Assembly: GCF_021018805.1 (NCBI RefSeq)
Contig: NC_086254.1
Coordinates: forward strand, 27,031,300 to 27,095,299
DNA: 64,000 nucleotides
Source: Prinia subflava
Taxonomy: Eukaryota > Chordata > Aves > Passeriformes > Cisticolidae
Direction: 5' to 3'
Each line of letters opens with the position of its first letter. Within the stretch, counting starts at the first letter, position 1. The position numbers were made by a program, and so were the translations under genes. This document shows positions 1 to 12,500 of the stretch, one piece after another. A model generated the notes under the pieces. It was not told the origin of the DNA. It did not search any database and saw nothing but the letters and a program-made list of their open reading frames with translations.

Positions 1-1652
1 CCAGCCCCACACCCCCGTGGGGACCTGGCCTTGGCTCCTGTCCGGGTACGAATGGTCTGGCCAACGCTGAGAGATGAAAGCTCCCTCGCAATCCCATGTT
101 CAATATTTGATTGTGCTCCACTTCTTAGTCTTTTAATGTGGTTCTGCTTATTTTTACAGGTTTCCCAATCTGCCCCCTCCCCAGATTGTTTATATATTTG
201 GAGAGCCTTCTGTTTAGTGCCTGTAATACCCCTGACGTTCTTTCTCTGCAGTGGTCTTCCCTCACCCGCTCCTCTGCTGAGACTTAACTGGGATTTGTTT
301 CAATACTAATCTCCCAAATTGTTTATTAAACCACCTCCTGATTTATCTACGACAGATTTTTCTTGAAGTTATAAAATTTCAATCAAAATTCCTCCGGGCA
401 TTTTGCATTCCCTTCTTACGACCACTAAATCCTATTTGTTCTTGGCGTGACCCCCCTTGGCTCCCAGCCCGGGCTGGGGAAGTGGGAATGCACACTGCAA
501 GCCACTGGCTCCAATTGCCCCCCTGCCCCAGCAACTCCAGACAAGAAGACATCTTGAGTTTGCTCTGCTGAAACCCTTCCCTTTCCACCTCCAGCCGCCA
601 GCAAACCTTCCCTGCTAGCAAGAGGGAGTTTTCCTCCTTGTTCCATCCCCTGGCACCTAGTTCCAAGCCTGTAACCTGCTAAATAATTCCTCTTCCACCT
701 TGGTGTTTACATTCTTCAGATACTTTCCGCTGCTTTTCATGTCCCAGCTCATTTGGCCCTTTTGGGGGGGGTACCCTGCTCCTTTCATCTCCGCCCATGG
801 AGCAGCCTCCCAGCCCTGGCTCCCTCCAGCCTGCCCAGGTCAGCAGCACCAGCACTGCTCACACTGCTTTCTCCCCCAAAAAAACCTTATCCATCCACTC
901 CAGTCTTTCCAGGATGAGGTTGGCCCAAAGGATGAGCTCGTTCCCCGTGCCTGGGTCCTGGTTATCCATCAATATTCCTGGCTGTCTCACTTCTCTTGGC
1001 ATAAATCGGGTATGGATTGGACCAGGCAGTGTTTTATATCCATTTCTCACTCTGCAGGGAACACAGCTGACCAAAATCCTGGTTTGAGGGGCAATCCAAG
1101 GATGCACATGGCAAAGCTTCATCCTTCCAGGCTCTACTGCTCAATTTTATTTCCCACACCAACACTGCAGATTTTCCTACTGCCCAGGGCAGCTTTCAGA
1201 GAAAGACGAGGACAGAAAATATTTCACCTATCTAGAATAAAAAAGTTTTGTGGTCAGCCTTTCAAACAGCTTTTGGGATCTATTTAAAAGGAAGGAAACC
1301 CTTTAATGGTCTGAATACCAAATAATGTCACATCAGGGATTCAAATCCTTCCAAGGGCTTTATTCTTGATATAATTTAATTATATACTTACTAGAGCAAA
1401 AGAATGACAACTCAGTCATTGGAATAACACATCTATGCAGAGAAGAAATGACCCACATTTTTAATTTAATAGACATTATTTCTCCCAAACACAGTTACTC
1501 ACCAAAGTTAGCCAAACTAAACAGTGCACCTACTATACACAGGGCACTTCAAAGAGAAAATTAAAAGAGACAAAAACGATATGAGAGGATGAGGAATCGC
1601 AGAGGGTCCTTATCAGGATCCCTTTCAATGGATGTTCCCATGTTTTAGTGGG

Positions 1653-1690
1653 AAAAAAAAAAAAAAAAAAAAAAGCAACAACAACAAAAA
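1653..1690. repeat. A22 run followed by CAA units
   Basis: An uninterrupted A run at 1653-1674 followed by CAACAACAACAAAAAAG. This could be a retroposon tail, but no source sequence is recognisable upstream. Confidence 0.85.
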
Positions 1691-2967
1691 AGACCCGGGA
1701 ACGTGAGCCTCTGTGGCTGATAGAGGATTTTCCTCTGGCTAGACACAGAGTCTTTAAAAAAGCTGCGGCAGAGTGTGGGATCATTAAACACCTTCAGATT
1801 CCTTCCCCACTGCCAATCACGGCATCAGCAACCGCCCTCTCCGTGGCGTCTGCTGATCCCACTTTGAAAACCTCCCCATTTATCACTGCTGGGAGAGATC
1901 CTGCTGAGACCGCTGGAGCCTGCTGCTTGTCAACAGGGCACCTTATCTTCTCCAAACATTTACTTAACCCTTTGTCTGGCAGGCCGGGAACAATGGGAGC
2001 TGGGGATCCCAATTCCAGCCCTGCCTCCGGCAGGAGCTGCCGGTCCCTGCCTGGTCACAGGCACCGGCGTGGGCTGAGCCAAAGGAGGATGTTGGACACC
2101 ACCAGCCTCCAGCTCCATGGAAAAAGGTCGTTTGCATCCTGGTGGAGCAGAGAATTATTTTTGAAGTGTTTTCTATCTATTTTCATCTTCAGATAGAAAG
2201 GGCTTTTCTAGCTCTAAGCAGGTAATGCACCATCAGAAATTCAAATAGTCCCCCAAAATCAGCTATATCAGCCCAGGGTTGCTGCAACTCTATTTGAAAT
2301 GACACAGCCTTCAGAAGATGTGGTTCTTGCTGTGTACTGCTCAAAAGATTATATAATTTTACTCTAAACTCATTGCCATTTTAAGCACTAGATTCCAGAT
2401 GTGTCTTCATTTAACAACTTACCTCAAAACAGGTTTTCTTGTAAAAGCTGGTGGGTTTTTTTGGACAACTTTCCTATGATGTAGTAAAGTTGTCCAAAAC
2501 CAGGACTTGCAGGTTCCCAGTGGAGATAGGTCTGACACGTACAAGAGGAAAATGAGATCTCAGCTCTTGAGCTGCAGCACAACAGGAGAGAAACCCAGAG
2601 GCCAGATGTGCCCCAGCCCTTACAGAGCCAGACAGCAGCCAGGAGGCCCCTGCTGCCAGCAAGGAGGCCTGTGGGGCCACAGATGAGGAATTTTGGCATT
2701 TTGGAGTGAAGGACCCCATGGCTGCACATCCCTACTTGGTAACCAGCCTTCAGCAGCCCTGCAGCAGCTGATGGCAGGGACAGACACACTGGCCCAGCAA
2801 CACAGGCTGAGCATCCCTCAGGAGCCTGAGGACGTGGAGATGAGCTCTCCCAGCTCAGTTGTGAACAAGCTGCAGCAGACTGGCCCAGGCTGAGGACAGT
2901 AACAAATGGCTCTGTGTTTGGAGCTGAGTTTTGAGCCTTTGTGCTGTCGCTGTAGCGCTTTGTGCCG

Positions 2968-3014
2968 TTATCTGTGACAAGAGCCGGGAGTTCACATCTT
3001 TATCTGGGGATAAA
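2968..3014. promoter_or_regulatory. three GATA motifs including an inverted pair
   Basis: TTATCT at 2968-2973 and TTATCT at 3000-3005, with GATAAA at 3009-3014 forming the near-palindrome TTTATCTGGGGATAAA. It is a candidate GATA-bound element about 22 kb beyond the GATA5 3' end. Function is unproven. Confidence 0.35.
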
Positions 3015-6000
3015 GGCTCACAGATCACCGCAGTGTTTGACAGTGTGACAGCCTTGGGAAATCTGGAATACAGAAGGAAACAAACAGCCCTTCCAGCAGA
3101 GCAGTGGTGGCAGACTGATGCTCCTTCCTCAATCCCAGTCTGGATTAGTAGGTTCTTTGAAGTGTTTTAATTATCTGCCTTTCATGTACTTGTTACCAAC
3201 CACTCCAGAAGAGAAGTGAGCATAGATGTCGGCAGGCCATCCCTCCAGGACGAGGGACTGTGACCTGCCAGTAAGAAACTGGTGACACAGGCAGAGAGCT
3301 CTGGTCACCTTCTGAAAGGCATCAGCCTTTACCCTTCAAACACTGCCCACAGCAAAGCCATCAGTGGAGTTACTCCATGTCCTAACTTAGGCAAGGGCCA
3401 AAATAGTACTTAAACCAGCCTAAATTTCACTAAACTAGGAAGTCTGCTGTGGGCATTAAATTGGACAATATACACTGAAATTTTTCCAGTGAGACCTGGG
3501 CCCTTCTACATAAAAAGAAGCTCTACTCAGAGCTATTCAGTTACTCAGAGAGCTCCACACTGGTCTCAGATCTACAGGAAATTTTAGTGATATTTTGTTA
3601 CTTTCTGTACCTTTTTTGGACAGCGGGAGTGCCAGCTTGCTCCAACTGATAACTTATTTTTCTCTAAAGACCTGTGACTGAGAACTGGTGTTTCTTCAGT
3701 GCTTCTCCACCCCCGTATGCCTGTTCTGCAATTCTGGACAAGGAAAACACAAGCTTTGTACTGCTAAAATGAAGACAAGATTCCCTTGTCTTATGCTCTG
3801 GTGTTTAAGAGATATTGTGATAGAGAGAGAAGCACATAGAAATAGGTCAAAGAAATGGTGTTATATTGGCCTGAGAAGCAAGCATCCACTGTTGTTTGCT
3901 TAAAGAAAAAATCAAACCAAAAGAAATCCAGGGTGTAAGAGGCTCAGATAGCTTTGGATCTAGAGGGGCCTTTGATGGAGAAGGAAAGCAGACTTTGGAT
4001 GTAGCTTGTACAGCTTTTACCCTGGCAAGAGCTATAGGAATGTGACATATATTTAGCCAGCATGCCTTGAACTTTAGAGGACACTGCCGTGCAACTCATC
4101 ACTCCCATTCCCTCCTGTTTTTATTGAGGAAGGCTCCCAGAAATTGCCAGACATCTGATGTGTTCCTCTGGGAGTGAAGACAGTCCTTCTGGCATGGAGG
4201 CACCTTTTGTTTCCCCAGAGCGTTGCTGGACTGACTGCTGAAGTGGCTGTCACAGCCTGCTGTCCCCAGGCTGAGTGACATTCCTGTGCCCCTGGCAGCA
4301 GCAGCTGCATTTCTCTGGGCTGGGAGGGTTTGGAGCAGAGCCCTGCGTGCCTGGGCAGTGCCAGGGCCCTGGCAGGGATCACCGACACCGCGGGTGATAA
4401 CGCAGCCCCTGCCAGTCCCCACGGGGACAGAGGGGATTGCACCCACCCTGAGCCAAGGGGGACACCTCACTGTCCTGAGGGATGAGCTGGGGTGTCCCCT
4501 GACCTGGACACAGGGGACAGACCACGCTTGCACCTGCCCCATGCACAGCCACAGTGCACTGGTTTCACCAGCAGGATCGATTGGACAAAGGCAGCACAGC
4601 TGCCATTGCACTTTGAGTTACCAACAGCAGACCCATCAGTGTGAATGAGACTCTAACAGAAGCAGTTAAAGATGTTTTTCTATGCCCCACTAATGATGGA
4701 CAGGGATTTATCATTGGCATTGGGCTGCCAGCATACCCAGGAAGAGAGAACCAGTCTGAAAATATATCCTGTGTTCCTCTTTCAAGCATTGAACTGAATA
4801 AGTTTCTTTCTCCCCTAACCAGAGCTACTTTGGTTTAGTTTAACAGAGTATGATGACTACCAGGAGTTAAAAAACATAGTACTGCTTTTTTCTGCACCTT
4901 GCAGAAGTCAAATCTCATCATTTCAGAACAGACATACCTGCATCAATCCCACCAAGACAGGAACTGATTTTTGAGTCCCCTCTCTTCAGAGCCCTCCTGC
5001 CCCAGCCCTGCCCAGAGCAGAACCATTGCTCTGGTGTGGCAATGCCAGGTAATGAGCCAGCTGCTGTGCAAGGATCACAGGGCTGACAGCAACTCACTGG
5101 GTCTGAGACATGAAGGAAGCTGGAAAAAGGGCATTAAGCCCACGAAATCTCAGTTCAGACACCACAGGGCTTTGCCAAACAGTAATTAACTGTCTGCCAT
5201 AGACCAGAAGATCAGCTGCAGTAGGTTACCACCCACCAGAGCTGACTGCCTCATGTCACACAGATATTCAGCTTGCCACAGCTGTGACAGGAGAACCAGT
5301 AAGAGTTCTGGGATTATGTTCCACACATGGAAAACCCCATATTATTAATTTAATTTGATAGAAGATGGCTATAAAGCAACAGGAAACAACATGAAATACA
5401 TCCAAAACTGTCATCAGGAACCATGGGAAGGATTAGAATAAGAAAAATGGCTTGAAAGTGCTCAGCTGTTATCAAAACAAAACTACTAAGGCAGCCAGGT
5501 CTTCCTGCATGATCCCAGTAACCCCAGGCACAGATAAATAGCTACAGGTAAAGCTCAACAGGTGAGCTTCCCTGGGCCTGTCCTGCCAAAGCTGAGCCCA
5601 GAAACCCTGGAAGTGCCCTGTTCTCATCAGCAGCTTGGGAACAGGAACAGGAGCAGGGAGGTCAGGCCCCATCACCATGAGGGAAAGGAGAAGAATTCAA
5701 GCTTCTCCAACACTGAATGAAGCACCTCTGGAAGAAACCAGGGTTACTTCAGACCCTGAAGCTGCATTTCTGAGACAACACACAGTTTAACACACTGCAG
5801 GGGCCCCAGGCAGGAGCAGGTCTGGTTCTCACTCTCTCCCTTGTCCTGGGCTTGCTTGGCCTCTGGACCTCACATGCTGCACACCAGGAGAGCAGCAAGT
5901 GCTCACATGGGGTAAATGCTACATCACTGAAGGTTGCTGCTTACCTGAGCCCACCTGGGACCAGCAGTGCCTTCATCTCCCTGCTCCAGCAACACCCAAG

Positions 6001-6509
6001 CACCCAAATAACCTTCCTAATATATCCCAGCCCCTCCAGCCAGGGCTGGGGGATATCCTGCTCACGTGCCCACCTCTCATTTAGGCCACACAACACTGAT
6101 GGAGTATCCGTTGCTCCCTGCAAGGAAGCACAGAATTAATATTTTATGCTTAATTAGTAATTTTTCATTCAGTGCCACTTCTGTGAAGTGAGTCCAATTT
6201 ACAGCGAATTTGTCTGGAGTGATAAAAAAGTGATTTCAAGTTCTTACATTTTAATTGATTTAACATTTTTCCAAATGATCTTCCCAGTTCTTACATTGTT
6301 TCCCTACCTGTCATGGTCTTCTTTTAGACATAATTTTGTTATCTATTACTTTTATCCCAAAATGGTGAGGGAGTGCTACATGAAAAAAAAAAATGGGAAA
6401 TAGGCCCAGCAAATGGAGTTAAGGAGAGATAGAAAGGAGCCAGGATCTGTCAGCTCCCCGGGGCCCTGGAGGATGCCTGGGAATGACAGACAGCATTTTC
6501 CTCAGACGA

Positions 6510-6580
6510 GGCCAAACGCATTTCTTGATAAACTAATTAAGCTAATGTGTTGAAACGACGCGAGTGTGACTCGGAGCCTG
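6510..6580. promoter_or_regulatory. candidate conserved non-coding element with GATA and homeodomain motifs
   Basis: TTGATAAACTAATTAAGCTA combines a TGATAA site with a TAATTA homeodomain core, and is flanked by several CpGs (GAAACGACGCGAG) that are unusual in this AT-rich stretch. Retention of CpG outside an island hints at constraint. Confidence 0.25.
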
Positions 6581-9500
6581 CTCCTCTGTGCATGGCTGGG
6601 GCTGCTCTCAGCCCTGTGGGCAGCAGAGCGTTATTCCAGGGATGTGGGAGCAAGCAAAGTGCAGTTTGGGAGTGGGTCATGGTGGAGGTTGTCAGCTCTC
6701 ACTAGGTCTGGACAGAAGATGCTGGACACAAAGGTTTCTCATTTGGACTTGGAAGTTTATTATTATCTAAGTTACATTCTCACAAGATGTGAGCTCTGTC
6801 TAAGAAGGCAAGAAAATGGCCACTTTTACCTCATTTCAAGGACTTCTAAGCAATATTAATTAAAACCTGACACCTAAGGTGTTTTTATTTATAACCCAAT
6901 TAAAGATCACTCAATGTCTGCAATGTGGGCTTCCACTAACCAATTAGAAAAGATCATCAAAACCCGAGAAGAAGGAGGAAGAAGAAAGTGAAGAAGCAGC
7001 ACCCAGGCAACACCCAAATCCCTCCATATTGTCCCTTATATATATTACTATATTCTATATCTCAAAACCCCAAACTTTGAGTATTTCACCTTGTGACATT
7101 ACACACTTCTATACAAACTACACACACACACTCCCAGTGCTATGACTCAATATTGGAAACAGTTCCTACAGCCTCAGGTCAGAGACAGTGCCCTCCTGAG
7201 GGTCACTACCTATCAAAGCAGAATATTTTCAGCATCCAGGGGTCCAACAGGTCATGACCACTGTATCCACAGTGCCTGCTCCAGGGAAGCTCAGTGGGTG
7301 CCCCTCTCTGGGACATCCTGTGGAACAAGGATCACTGTATGGGGTTTGTCTGATATCAGTGGGGTGCTGAGGTGGACTGTGGCATGTCACTGGCCCCATT
7401 AGGTGGGATAGCCCATAAGAGCTCAGCCCCAACAACAGATGTGTTGTTTTGTGGGTCACACTGGCAGGAGTGTTGAGGGATGTGCTTCAGGTATCTTTGG
7501 GCAATAGCTCTGGGTAAAACCAGCTGCAGGGTTTATTGAATTACTGGTGCTGCTGGAGGTATGAGGAGCAAAAAGGAGGATGGTGGTGGTACCTGGAGAG
7601 AAAGGAAGCCCAGTGCCCCCATCAGGTGAGGTGGGTGGCAGCTTCTTTGGGGAACACTGAGCTCATTCTGTGTCCATCACTTCAGTGTTGTGCCTGCAGC
7701 CTTCCTCCTCTGATCCCATATGGGATCTGGGCCCTGACCATGGGACACTTATACCTTTAGACCTCCTCCTCTCTGACGACACAAAAAGCATCACTGAGTT
7801 CAGCTGGATGTCCCCAGCATTCCCTGCCTTTGTATTTTTCCTGCAGCCAAAATAATGAGCAGGAGAGCGGTGCCAGGGTGGCTGCTCCCTGCCTGGGCTT
7901 GGGACTCCCTTCCTCCACCCTCTTGGAGCCAGACCATCAGCAACAGCAAAATGAAATATTCCCATCCCACAAGCCTGCTCTCAAAATGAAAGATTACATC
8001 CTATCCTTCCTTCTCCTCCCTCTTGGTCTTCCACTGCCTTCCAAATGTGACGTTGGGCCACGTGTATCCGGAGCAGCCTTTGCTCAGACATGACAACCTG
8101 GACTTGACCCCTGAGGTTCTGGCTCCACTGAGTCTTCCTGGCCATTTCGGGAGCAGGAACCTCTGTCAGCACTGGTGATGGATGGGTTCAGTGGGAGAGA
8201 GGCCTTCAGACAAAAAGTCTCTCAAATACAAGGAAAAGTAAAATACACCCTGGGCAGCAACAGCTTGTGGCAAGCAGAGTGTGTGGTTCAGAGCTGCAAA
8301 GGGCTGTCCCTCCTTAGGGACACTTGGTTGTCACCATCCTTTTCTGCAGCCCGTGGTGTGCTTGGAGCTTTTTCTCTTGCCCAGCTCTAAGTTGGCTTTC
8401 AGGCTTTCCCACTCTGCGTCTTAACCACCAAGAGCTGGAAATAAAGCAAATAGCAGCAAATGTTTCTCTAGCGTGTCAACAAGCACAGCTGTGGAGGGAC
8501 TGTCCAGGTGGAGGAACTGCCACCACAGACACAGCCCCTGCCCAAGGCCACAGCTCTGGTTATTCACAAATGAGCTCCCAGGAATGGAGATGGCCCATGG
8601 GTATCTCCAACTAATTGTGATCAGCCTGGCTTGACTTTATTATGGCAGGCAGGGTCAGGAGAACTTCTGGATGAGATCCATCTCCTCAGAGCTGTGCTAC
8701 CTGCCAGGTGTCACTGAACTCGAGGTGATCTGTCATCCCTGCCCAGCACCCACCCCACACTGCCCTGGCTTGAATGGTGGCTTGCACTGCAGGAATCCCT
8801 GGAGAGAGACAACCTGGTCTTGGAGCCATCAGTCTCCTGACTCCTCTGCAGTGTTGGGGAAGCCAGTGCAGCCAGAAGAGGAAATGAGGGCAGAGGAGAG
8901 AGGATCTGACCTTGTGTTTCTGCCTCCTTTTCCAGATTAAGCCATTTCCTTATAAGAGACACACACCCTGCAGTCCAAATATTAGCTGAGTTTCCATTTC
9001 AGGCGATGGCATCAGCAGCAAACCCAACCCCAGCATGCGCCTGTACCTGCTCTCCATTGCATGACATTTTAACATTGAAACCCCATTAATTGTTCAGACA
9101 AGTCTCTCATTTACGTTTCCAGTGCAGATGGCAAGGTCCTTCACAGCAGCCTGAGCACTGGACTGGGGGAACATCAAAGCAGAGGGACAAGTCACAGCAA
9201 CCCTTGGCTGCTGCCCTGGCTCTGTATGGATGTGAGCAGAGCAACTCTGCTTCAGGGACAGCTGAAATCGTGTCACTCCTTGTTCCACCACCAAAGCAGC
9301 CACGTTGTGCAAAACATTTCCTTCAGCCAGGGGTTCAAGGCTGGGGACTAATCCTTTGGGAATATTGGCTGTGACCAAGGAATAGGGGTTGGTTCTGGAT
9401 GGTGACTGTGCACACTCCAAACCCTTGCCCTTATTGCCCGTGCCCCTCGTTCACCTGGTGCTTTATGATGGGCTTTGCTAACATACATGAAATTTAATTT

Positions 9501-12500
9501 CCGGTTATTAACCCACAAAAAGGTATTGCTGTTTTCAGAATTACACTGCTTCCAATTAGTGCTGCCCTTTGGTTTATGGTATGTTGTTTTTCTGGAAAAC
9601 CTTTGAACCAGGCTGTGCACCAGCTGAAGGGCATTCTGGGGTTCTTAATAAAGATTAACTCTTTGGAGCAAATACCTGTTCTGATTCGTGAGGATTGCAC
9701 TCTCACAAGGGAAGGGGATCTCAGGAAATTCTAGATATCTCTTTGCTTTCCCTTCAATTTTCTCCATATATATTTTAATGCTTTTCAATTCCCATTTTCC
9801 TGCCTTGCTGAAAGTAGTGTTCTTCTTTCCATTGTTATGGTAGGATGGTCATGACAAAGTAAGAATTTTCTTCAGAAGCTGGACATTCAGCCACTGCACT
9901 CCTGCTGGAGAAAGCCTTTGGGCTGGCTTTGTCCCATCCCTCTGTAAAACTTGTATAGAGAACAAAAAACTTGTGACAGCAAGAGGAGAGAAAGTGCTTA
10001 TTGTCACTTAGGAATAGTGATACACAAATTTATTTGATGTCTTGCTCATTGTTGACTCTCACTGCTCACCTTTTGCCATGCAACCATGAAATTTTATGCC
10101 TCAGAGTCAGCTTTAGTGTTTCTGCTTTCTTTGGTGTTTCTTATCATTTACTCACCTCCTTACCTTCAAACTACCAAGTGCAAAGACAAAAGTGTCCTCA
10201 ATGTATGTATTTTCACTCTGACTGGCTTTAAGCTTATGTTTGTTATTCCATTACACTTCTATTTTGCTGCAAAGGCTGTAGTCTCCCATGTTCATTTATT
10301 TTGTTCCTTCACTGGACCTTCCCCAGGCAAAATATTTAAAAGCAATGGAAAAAGATGACAATTTACCTCAGGGAATTTAGCTTTCATTGCTGACTTTCAG
10401 CCCAACAGTTCTCTAGACTTTTCACAGCTCCCCCCAGGAGACAGATGGTTTTCAGTGTGGGTACTTGTGCCATACTTCTGCAAGGCAAGTCCCATCTCTG
10501 AAAACCCACTGCTGAGTTCTCAGAGTGCCAATGCGTGCACAACTCCATCATCTCAAATTTCAAGCAAAAAACCTATTAATTAGAGTAATTTGTGAAGAGG
10601 TTTGGTGTTTAGAAAGACCAGATCCACATGGATTTCATTGCAGTTCAGGAGCATCTCACTCCTCAGATGCAAACCCAAGACCAGACCTTTGTGCTGGACA
10701 GCCATGGACCAGTATAATCCTTGGCCAGGCTCATTCCTTATGGAAATGGGTGCTTCATTCTCTGTCTGTTTTGAACAGCCTTGTTTAATCAGCTGCCAGT
10801 ACTTCCCCCAAAATCTGGTCTATAAAGCAATGAGCCCAAGATTCCCGAGCGGGAAATCCGTGGCCATTCCCTGTTTTTCAGCATGGCTGTACCTCTGCAA
10901 GGACAAGCAGTGAGCTGAATGACTCCTACCTTGGTGGGTCTGAGGACATTAATTGTGCAAAGCAGCTGGGGAACCATCAAAGTAATTGCTCTGGGCTGAT
11001 GTACGTGTTTCTAATGAGTCTCACTGCAGAGAAACTTATTCAGTGTCTGCGTTATTTACACAGGACAGCACTATCAGTAAAAGGCCTTATTATCTTCTCT
11101 GTATTTGTTTCTGTATCTTTCAGTTTAGCAGCTCTCAAATTCAGTGTGGCTTGTGTTTTTTTATTATTTTTATAGCTTGTTTCCTCTTTAGTGATATTAT
11201 CATGGAGCCAATAAAACTGCTTTCTTTCTACATCTGGTCAAGGGAAGATTTTGCTGGGTACACGAGTCATATTTCTGTAAATGCCTCCAAGTGAATATAA
11301 AAAGCTGTTGGAAGCAATTGAGTTTACTGTTGCCTTATGTACTGTCATTAATTAGGAAATAAAGTGAACTGCATTTTATATCACTTGTAATCAAAATGTT
11401 ACAGTCTTAATGTGAAGTATTCCAAGAGCAGAGCTTCAAAGCCGGCTCTGTTCTAGTACAAATGAGCAGTGAGGAAAAAAGGATACAGAGATTCTTTAAA
11501 TTTTAAAGTCCATGGCCCAGATTTTCCGAGAGTTTCCATGCAGGGAGGTGAAATGGAAGCAACTGCACCAATGGGGTGGGCAGGCAGGATAACTGCACCT
11601 GGATAACCTTTGCCATTGTGTTTTATTCCACTACTGCAGCATCCCAGTAACTCTGGCAACTGGGCATGGCTCCTGTATTGGGTACCACAAAACACCCATC
11701 TCCAGCAACCACCCTTTACTTCAGATTAAACTGATGGTTTCACACCCTAAGTCTGTTTTCACAGAATTCAGAGTTTTCTTGATCCCCTTTCCCACCTCCC
11801 AGTTTAAAACACCAAGCAAGATAAAACATAAATAATAAAAGAAACACAAATAAAATACTTGAAAAGAAAAGAAAGAAAAAAGGCATTTCATCAGCAACCC
11901 TTTTTTCATAACCTTTAACATTAGGTGCCTTTGTCAAGTCCATTAGGACCATATCTGCACTTTCCGGAGTTTGAATGCTTTCATATATTTGGCTCCATAT
12001 GAACAAACTGGTGGAGCAAACATATTAGTAGATCATTTGCCATGTACATGATTCAGATACCCAGACATGTACAAAACCCAGGCAGGGATTAACCAAGTCT
12101 GACAGCACTGAAGTGACTCCAGTTCTGTGTATGTATAAGCGATAATGAACCAAAGGCCCTGTTTGCCTTCAAATAACACACATAATGATTAATTAGACAG
12201 GGGGCATGAGTAATAATCACAATATTATATGCTCCACCATAATGGAACGCTGCTCTCTTCTTGCTTTGTTCCTCTAATCTCTGAGAAGCAAATATCCACT
12301 GGGTGTTACCAGCAGAGTGGGAGGCAGATTGTAGTTGCTCACAGGTTATGAGCAGCACTTCTTTCCCACTGTGATTTTATACCCCAGGGACATACAGAAA
12401 ACCTCTTTGGAAAAAACTACGATTGCTAAAGGGATTAAAGGGATCTGCAGGGGAAAAAAAAAAGCAGAATTCCAGTTGCAGATTACAGACTTGAACATGT

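Larger units (their letters stand above)
1..6500. other. intergenic DNA 3' of GATA5, distal part
   Basis: Mostly unique sequence without recognisable genes. Visible items are an A22 run with CAA units (1653-1690), a minus-strand open frame at 859-1122 of unknown meaning, and a GATA-motif group at 2968-3014. No CR1 or other transposon was recognised. Confidence 0.6.
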
